This document shows positions 58,590-64,000 of a stretch of DNA of 64,000 nucleotides, one piece after another. Both the position numbers and the translations under genes were made by a program. The notes under the pieces are model-generated. The model made no database searches and was not told where the DNA came from. It saw only the letters and a list, made by a program, of their open reading frames with translations. The stretch is from Apium graveolens (Eukaryota > Streptophyta > Magnoliopsida > Apiales > Apiaceae): the NCBI RefSeq assembly GCF_009905375.1, contig NW_027417177.1, positions 1 to 64,000 on the forward strand. The letters run 5' to 3'. The stretch's first letter is position 1, and every line of letters starts with the position of its first letter.

Positions 58590-60879
58590 CTCCCCGAGTT
58601 TCTGCATACATATTTTTCAAACATATCTAGTGAGAACAAGTCATACCGTAGATATTAAGAAATTGAACTTGATGAATTATGATTAACAAACCTTGTAACC
58701 TTTTGGTGCAGAAGTAAATGCACAAACAGTAAGGTAACCATTAGTTAAAGGGTGTTTGAAATGGGCATATTTTCTTATCAACTTTCTAGAAAAGAAGTTA
58801 GTTTATGAAATAAATTCACTCATGATATCACCAAAAAAAGGCGCAAAAGCTCCAAAAATACCAAAAATCAGAATCAAAATACCTAAAATTAAAACTCCAA
58901 AGCTCCAATTCTACCAAAGAAGACCCAAAGTCAAAGACATAGAAATTAGTTGAAGGCCCTAATTTAAACTAAAAAATTGAAACCCCATTTCTAAGAAGCC
59001 CTAATTTGAAGTTTTCAAATTAGGCACGACCGTAGCTTTGAATCAATTAATTTGTAGACTCATTGATCTAATTATGTAGTCGGTGTGAATAACAAAGAGC
59101 GAGAGAGTGAGAATTGGGACTGAGAAATCGGGGTTGGGAGAGAGACAACGGGGTTGGACAGAGACAGAGATGGGTCATAGATTATGGTAAGATAATGGTA
59201 GGGGGGAGAGTGGTAGAGAGAGTAGCGACATAGTACAGAGAGAGAGAGTGCCGAGAGAGATGGGTAACGAGAGAGTGTGTGTTGAGAGAGAATGAGAGGC
59301 GGACTGAAAGAGAAGTATAACGAGGGAGATGTCAAATTTTTCAATTTGTCTAAAAAAAATTGGGCGACTTTTTGCCCAAAATTTCCCTCTCTCTGCAAAT
59401 TACTTGGGCCCATAATTTGGATATATATTCAGGCCCAAACTGCAACAATTATGTAATAATTAATATTTAAATATTTATACAATTTTTATATATTTTAATA
59501 TATTATATAAATTCGTATATTACATTTTTATATTTTTTTAGTTTTGTTATAAAAATATCGTGTATCATATATCTCTTATATTAAATTTGTATTTGTATAT
59601 CGGCTTAGAATCTTGAAAAATGAGTTAAAATTAATATTTAATCTTAAAAATATTATAATTATGTTTTAATACTCTAAGGTGACACTTTGACAAAAATGTT
59701 TCAAGCTACAACACTTTCTACCTAATGCAACATTAGGTTTTTGGCTAAGGTAACATAAAAACCACAATGTTAGATTAGCTCATGAGTACCATATCTAGGG
59801 TAACATGTTAGGTAACATTCTTTAATGAGGGCGTTGCGATAGGACTTATATGGTGTAGTGGTTTGTGTGTAAACAGACTTGGAATCCGATTGATAACAAG
59901 AAGTTTGAGACTCTCTCCTACCTTCCACCTCTCACCGATGATTCAATCGCTAGGGAAATTGATTACATGATGAAAAAAGGATGGATTCCATGCCTTGAAT
60001 TTGATGCAGTAAGATAGATACTTCATAATTTCTTTATTAGTATGATTAATACATATCCTACTGGAAATGTTCTACAGTTTTTGTTCAGCTAGATAGTTCT
60101 TAATTGTTTTTATCTACAATTGCATCAATTTTAAGTGTTAAAGAGATATGACAATTAGTTGTTGCAGAAAGTGTGACTTCTGGTAATTGAATTGTATTGT
60201 GATCTCCCTTTGTTTGGCAAAGATAACATCTGGAATACAACCACTAATTCTTAAAAAGATTTGCTATTTGCATCCACTCTTTATCATAATTTAAATTATG
60301 TTGTAAACTTTCAGTTTAGCAGGTGTCTTGTTTCTTGATAGTTGATAGTGATAGAACTTGACTCAAATGTTAGAAACTGCATATTTTTTATATAGAAAAT
60401 ATTCATTGTGTGTCCGATGTTATCAAATTTTCTATAAATGCATTCCAAATTGTGGCACTGATAAATAATTTTGTTCAATCTTGAAATTGCCATCTCTGGA
60501 GATGAACTTTCTGTTTCTTTTCTCTCTTGCATGCACAAAATCATTATATAAATCAATGGCTTGAAGCAATACTCTGTGGTCTGAAGTTTTTTGTTAAGCA
60601 GGGGTTGAAATACTGATCTCTTGTTCTGAACATTTTTGTCTACAGCTGGGGTATGTTTATCGCGAGAACAGTATAATTCCTAACTACTACGATGGGAGGT
60701 ACTGGACAATGTGGAAGCTTCCCATGTTTGGTTGCACGGACGCATCTCAAGTCCTCCATGAAATCACGGAATGCAAGAAGGCATATCCTAGTGCTTACAT
60801 ACGGTGCCTGGCTTTTGATAACATTAGGCAAGCTCAATGTATGTCGTTCGTCATCCAAAAGCCCACAACCACCTCCTAG

Positions 60880-62094
60880 ATCCTCTGCTCCTTGAAAAAG
60901 TTACAGTGCGACCCTGTTCTGCTTCTGCATGTTCAATGAAATCAATGAGTGATTCCATAGGGGTAATTCAAAATTTCCTTATTCTAAACTACTTACAGTA
61001 GTTATTATTGCTAAAAGGAATTGGCTGTACATAGTTGCTTGTATCAATTGTGTTGTCATACTCAACAAATATATCATGGGTGCATCTGTGCATTTCTTGT
61101 CACAAACGTCCTTATTTAAAACTGGTTTTATATAAGTTTGTATTTTCGTACTTGCCATATATTTTCAAGGGAGCTTTTGGTCTTTAGAATGCCATAAATC
61201 ATTGTTCTAAATCTACTCCAGTTATAAACAGGTGGATGACTAGGTCATCAATTTTGATGACAAGTTTCACCTCACCTTTTAACTTGAGAGGTGATTATGT
61301 TGTGTTCTTTTTAATAATCTGTGTTATTTCAACCCAGGAATTCATAGTCTGCAGTTAATAATCATATTTGACGTTGTTGTTCACCTGCTGGTCCTGAAAC
61401 TCAAATAGTATAAACGATATTCTTATTGATGAAAACAATAATGAGAGCCTGCACTTGCTAAGAAACGCATGCTACCTAGGTAAATAATTGTCTGAATGTT
61501 GGAATAATATTAATTTTTTATGTCTGAATGTTGTTGTTTGACTTGGTTTGGAAGTGCAGCAAAGTTTCTTGAGTTGTTTTAGGATATGTTATTGATGATT
61601 TCTCTCACTTCTTCCTCTAATGCTTCTGAAAATGCACTCCGACACAAGTAAATAGAAACTCATAAGTAATCAACACTTAGTAACAAACAAGTAGACCCAG
61701 TATGCACAACTTGAAATACGTCTAAGTTGACTGTTAAATTCTTTTACATATGTCTTTTTGGGTGGTTAATGCAGCACCCATGTGGTTGATTTGATCGTGC
61801 ACATGGCATCTATCCAGTAAGTGGAGGATCATATTTGCTTGCTTGGGATAAAGCGGCTTGCTCATCTTGTCCTCTGCAGTTGTTGAGATATCTAAATAAT
61901 GGGAATTTATATGGGCCCTTGCTGTCTTGTGTAGAGAGGATTTATGTCTCAGATTTTGAAGAGTGTTCAAAACGGGATAGTGAAAAAACTATCTTACAAT
62001 TTTCATTAGACTGAATGTCTTCAGTTGGTTTCTAGAGAATGTAATAGTTTAGATTTCAGATCATATGTTTTACTATTTTGGTTGACGTTCTCAG
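60880..62094 (+). other. Downstream DNA of the RbcS copy, no clear gene
   Basis: The 3' flank of RbcS. Exon-like pieces are possible near 61557-61660 (AKFLELF, then a stop, then DMLLMISL) and 61770-61800 (THVVDLIVHMASIQ, then GTAAGTGG), both on the plus strand after AG acceptors. I could not assign either to a family, but they suggest further captured exons. Confidence 0.4.
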
Positions 62095-62937
62095 ACAACA
62101 ATTATACAATTAGTGATGTAAAACTTTACACAATTTGGTCTATAAACTTTTTACACATCACTTTCAATTAAGAAAAGTTGATGTCAAAAAAGATAATGTA
62201 CATCACTTTAAGGTAAAAAACTGATGTCAAAGAAATCCAAGTTCAAGTTTAAATGAAATATAGAAATCACTTTGTTTAAGATTAAACTGATGTCAAGTAA
62301 CATTATAAACATCACTTTTAACCAAACAAAACTGATGTCAAAAAAATACAATGTACATCAGTTTCAGACAAACAACTGATGTTAAAGACTAACATGTTCA
62401 GTCTAAATGATACATAGAGATCACTTCATTCTAGAAAACACTGATGTCTATACGCTAAATTAGACATCACCTTTCATTAAAGAAAGAGATGTTTAATATG
62501 TCATTTTACATCACCTCTGTCAAAATTATCGATGTTTTTGTTATAAAAAATATAGCTCAATATATGTTTAATATGTTTTAATAGGTGTAATTTAGTTATT
62601 AAATAATTTTGTTATAGCATTTTTTGTAAAAAATCATCACATAGACTTCAGTATTTTTCACTAAAATCGATATTTTTCTGACAAAAAACATAGCTCATGA
62701 TATGTTTAACATGTTTAATTAGGTGTAATTTAGTTATTAAATAATTTACTTATAGCATTTTATGTAAATAATCAACACATAGACATCTGTTTTTTTAACT
62801 AAAATCAATGTCTAATCGAGTATGGACATCGGGTATTCACCGATGTCTAGAATAGACATCACCGACATCAACATCAGTTGGGAAACAATATAGATATCGG
62901 CCAAAAAGCGATGTCTATGGACTCTTTTCTTATAGTG
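62095..62937 (+). mobile_element. CACTA right end with ACATCACTT/GATGTC subterminal repeats
   Basis: At least fifteen ACATCACTTT, AACTGATGTC and GATGTCTAT motifs in both orientations end at TTTTCTTATAGTG (62925-62937). The field is closely similar in motif content to 7795-8564, so both belong to one CACTA lineage. The presumed target triplet is CCT. The matching left end (CACTATAAGAAAAG) is not in the window. Confidence 0.82.
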
Positions 62938-63690
62938 CCTGGATCCTAGTCGAACCTTCGACCTGGATTTTGGTCGAAAACTAGTGTCTTTCTTTGCTTC
63001 CTGGTCGTTTGGTTTCGACTAGGATCCACGACCTGGGTTTCGACCAGGATCCTAGTCAAACCTTCGACCTAGATCTTAGTCGAGACTTCTACGCTTATTT
63101 GCTTCCTGGTCGTTAGATTTTGACTAGGATTCACGACCTGGGTTTCGACCAGGATCCTAGTCGATTCTTCGACCTAGATTTTAGTCCTGGACCCCATTCT
63201 TGAAAAATATTATGCTTGATTCAGGAATTCGACCTCGATCCTAGCTCGTCTTTCGACCTCAATCCAGTTCTATTATACCCGTAATTTTTGGGTCTCTGTT
63301 CGAAAGAATTCGAACAGAATTCACGAGCTGAAATTCGACCTCAATCCTGATCCATTATACCCATAATTTCCGGGTGTCTGTTTAAAAGAATTCGAGCAGA
63401 ATTCACGACTTAGAACTCGACCTCAATCCTGGTCTTATTGGGCTTCCTTCTTATCCAATTTTGATTGGGCCTTATCTTTTTTAGGGCTTTGATTTGGGTC
63501 TTCTATTTTCCCAAATCCTAATTGGATTTGGGCCTTCTATTTTCCAAATCATAATTCGATTTGGGCTTTTTATTTTTCCAAATCTTAATTGGATTTGGGC
63601 TTTTTATTTTTCCAAATCCTAATTGGATTTGGGCTTTTTATTTTTCCAAATCCTAATTGGATTTGGGCCTCCCATTGGGCCTCTTATTAA
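62938..63690 (+). repeat. Nested tandem repeats, probably LTR U3
   Basis: Three adjacent families: units of about 105 bp with CCTGGTCGTT, GACTAGGATYCACGACCTGG and GACCAGGATCCTAGTC (62941-63190); units of about 82 bp with TTATACCCRTAATTT and GAATTCACGA (63270-63430); and four to five copies of about 38 bp with CCAAATCCTAATTGGATTTG and GGCTTTTTATT (63513-63670). They precede a TATA box, as repeats in the U3 of large LTRs do. Confidence 0.7.
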
Positions 63691-63862
63691 TCTGGGCTTA
63701 ATATATTAAAACACCTTCTTTAGAATTCTCTAGAATTCTCGGGAATTTTTATTTAATTTCTTTGGAATTCCTTGGAATATTCTGGAATGTTCCATTTCTG
63801 GACTTTTTTCTTTGGGCCTTTATCCTTACTGGGCTTTTTGTCCCTTCAACTTCACTTTTTCA

Positions 63863-64000
63863 CCTATATAAAGGAGTGAGTAGAGTCTACTGCTCCTCAC
63901 TTTCTCATTTCTAAATTCTCCTTCTTTCTTCTTTTGTTAAGAATCTCAGAGCAATAACAGTAGGTCGGAGTATCTTAATCCCCAAAGCCTTTTTTAGGAG
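63863..64000 (+). promoter_or_regulatory. TATA-type promoter, probably of an LTR
   Basis: CACCTATATAAAGGAGTGAG (TATA core at 63867-63873) is followed by a CT-rich stretch that suits a transcription start. The transcript would leave the window on the plus strand. It may be an LTR U3/R border or a host promoter; the tandem repeats upstream favour an LTR. Confidence 0.5.

Larger units (their letters stand above)
56208..59860 (-). mobile_element. Pack-CACTA transposon in RbcS intron 1, TSD GTT
   Basis: It begins CACTACACCATAAAATGCC and ends GACTTATATGGTGTAGTG, so the termini share CACTACACCATA. Both flanks are GTT (56205-56207 and 59861-59863), the 3-bp duplication of CACTA insertion. Subterminal fields (56208 to about 56580 and about 59670-59860) repeat AAGGTAACAT, GTAACA and complements. 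No transposase is present, so it is non-autonomous. It carries transporter exons on the minus strand and a CT-rich leader-like tract (plus GA-rich, 59090-59330). Confidence 0.9.
55970..60879 (+). pseudogene. RBCS: RuBisCO small subunit gene (RbcS-T type), nonsense codon and transposon in intron 1
   Basis: Three exons with correct splice sites: 55970-56116, 59877-60008 and 60646-60879 (stop TAG). Exon 1 encodes an atypical short transit peptide (MSAASFSAPVAG, YVGLKPIPPKLFQMKDS); codon 34 is TGA (56069-56071), where related proteins have Trp before NRKT. Exon 2 gives [20 protein letters not shown] and ends [10 protein letters not shown]. Exon 3 gives [48 protein letters not shown] and ends IQKPTTTS. 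The mature part is full length and open. Intron 1 would be about 100 bp but holds a 3.65-kb CACTA element ending 16 bp before exon 2. The product is a chloroplast stroma subunit of the carboxylase. The N-terminus resembles the trichome-type RbcS-T class rather than leaf RbcS. Confidence 0.9.

Noticed and set aside
58940..59413. Minus-strand serine/leucine-rich protein (113 codons)
   Set aside because: It is the translation of a CT-rich tract with no family motif; more likely an untranslated leader or simple repeat.
61550..61980. Importin-like or other captured gene exons downstream of RbcS
   Set aside because: Short frames after AG sites look exon-like, but I could not match them to a family with any confidence.

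Overview
This window looks like nuclear DNA from a large, repeat-rich flowering plant, probably a eudicot. The evidence is spliceosomal GT-AG exon structure, RuBisCO small-subunit and peroxin exons, AT-rich intergenic DNA and dense nested plant transposons. I could not settle the family. There is no bacterial-style operon, CRISPR array, rRNA or tRNA gene. Almost every protein-coding stretch belongs to a mobile element or is a broken copy of a plant gene.

Left part (1-17158). A decayed CACTA (En/Spm) element runs from before the window to 8564. It holds a TNP2-type transposase, a second gene with a Transposase_24 domain and a Ulp1-like protease tail, and a subterminal repeat field ending in TAGTG. 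It sits inside a deleted Ty1-copia relic that resumes at 8565. AT-rich DNA follows, then a minus-strand CCCH zinc-finger pseudogene (about 12640-14417), then minisatellites.

Centre (17159-38992). One 21.8-kb insertion, flanked by the 5-bp duplication AAGAG, is a head-to-tail multimer of a small minus-strand retrotransposon that encodes only a Ty3-type Gag (TR-GAG-like). I count 12 LTRs of about 660 bp, ten full internal regions (about 1.4 kb each, one gag ORF each, five uninterrupted in the main frame) and one internal region deleted to 11 bp. The two outermost LTRs share variants absent from the inner ten. The gag units fall into three interleaved sequence types.

Right-centre (38993-50717). 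A GA-rich flank is followed by AT-rich DNA with possible Helitron-like ends. Next come a complete but deleted non-autonomous copia element (43193-45167, duplication AACTT) and a decayed Maximus/SIRE-like copia element (about 45173-50717). The second one is cut in its RNase H by the left end of another CACTA element.

Right part (50718-64000). A LINE 3' end and an orphan 3' LTR with its polypurine tract lead into a plus-strand mosaic of gene fragments: a PPPDE/DeSI exon, an acetyl-CoA synthetase exon, PEX14 exons and a nearly complete three-exon RuBisCO small-subunit gene (RbcS-T type) with one nonsense codon. Intron 1 of that gene carries a 3.65-kb CACTA element (TSD GTT), which itself carries minus-strand exons of a MATE/DETOXIFICATION transporter. 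The region closes with a CACTA right end (to 62937) and a repeat-rich probable LTR promoter that runs off the window.
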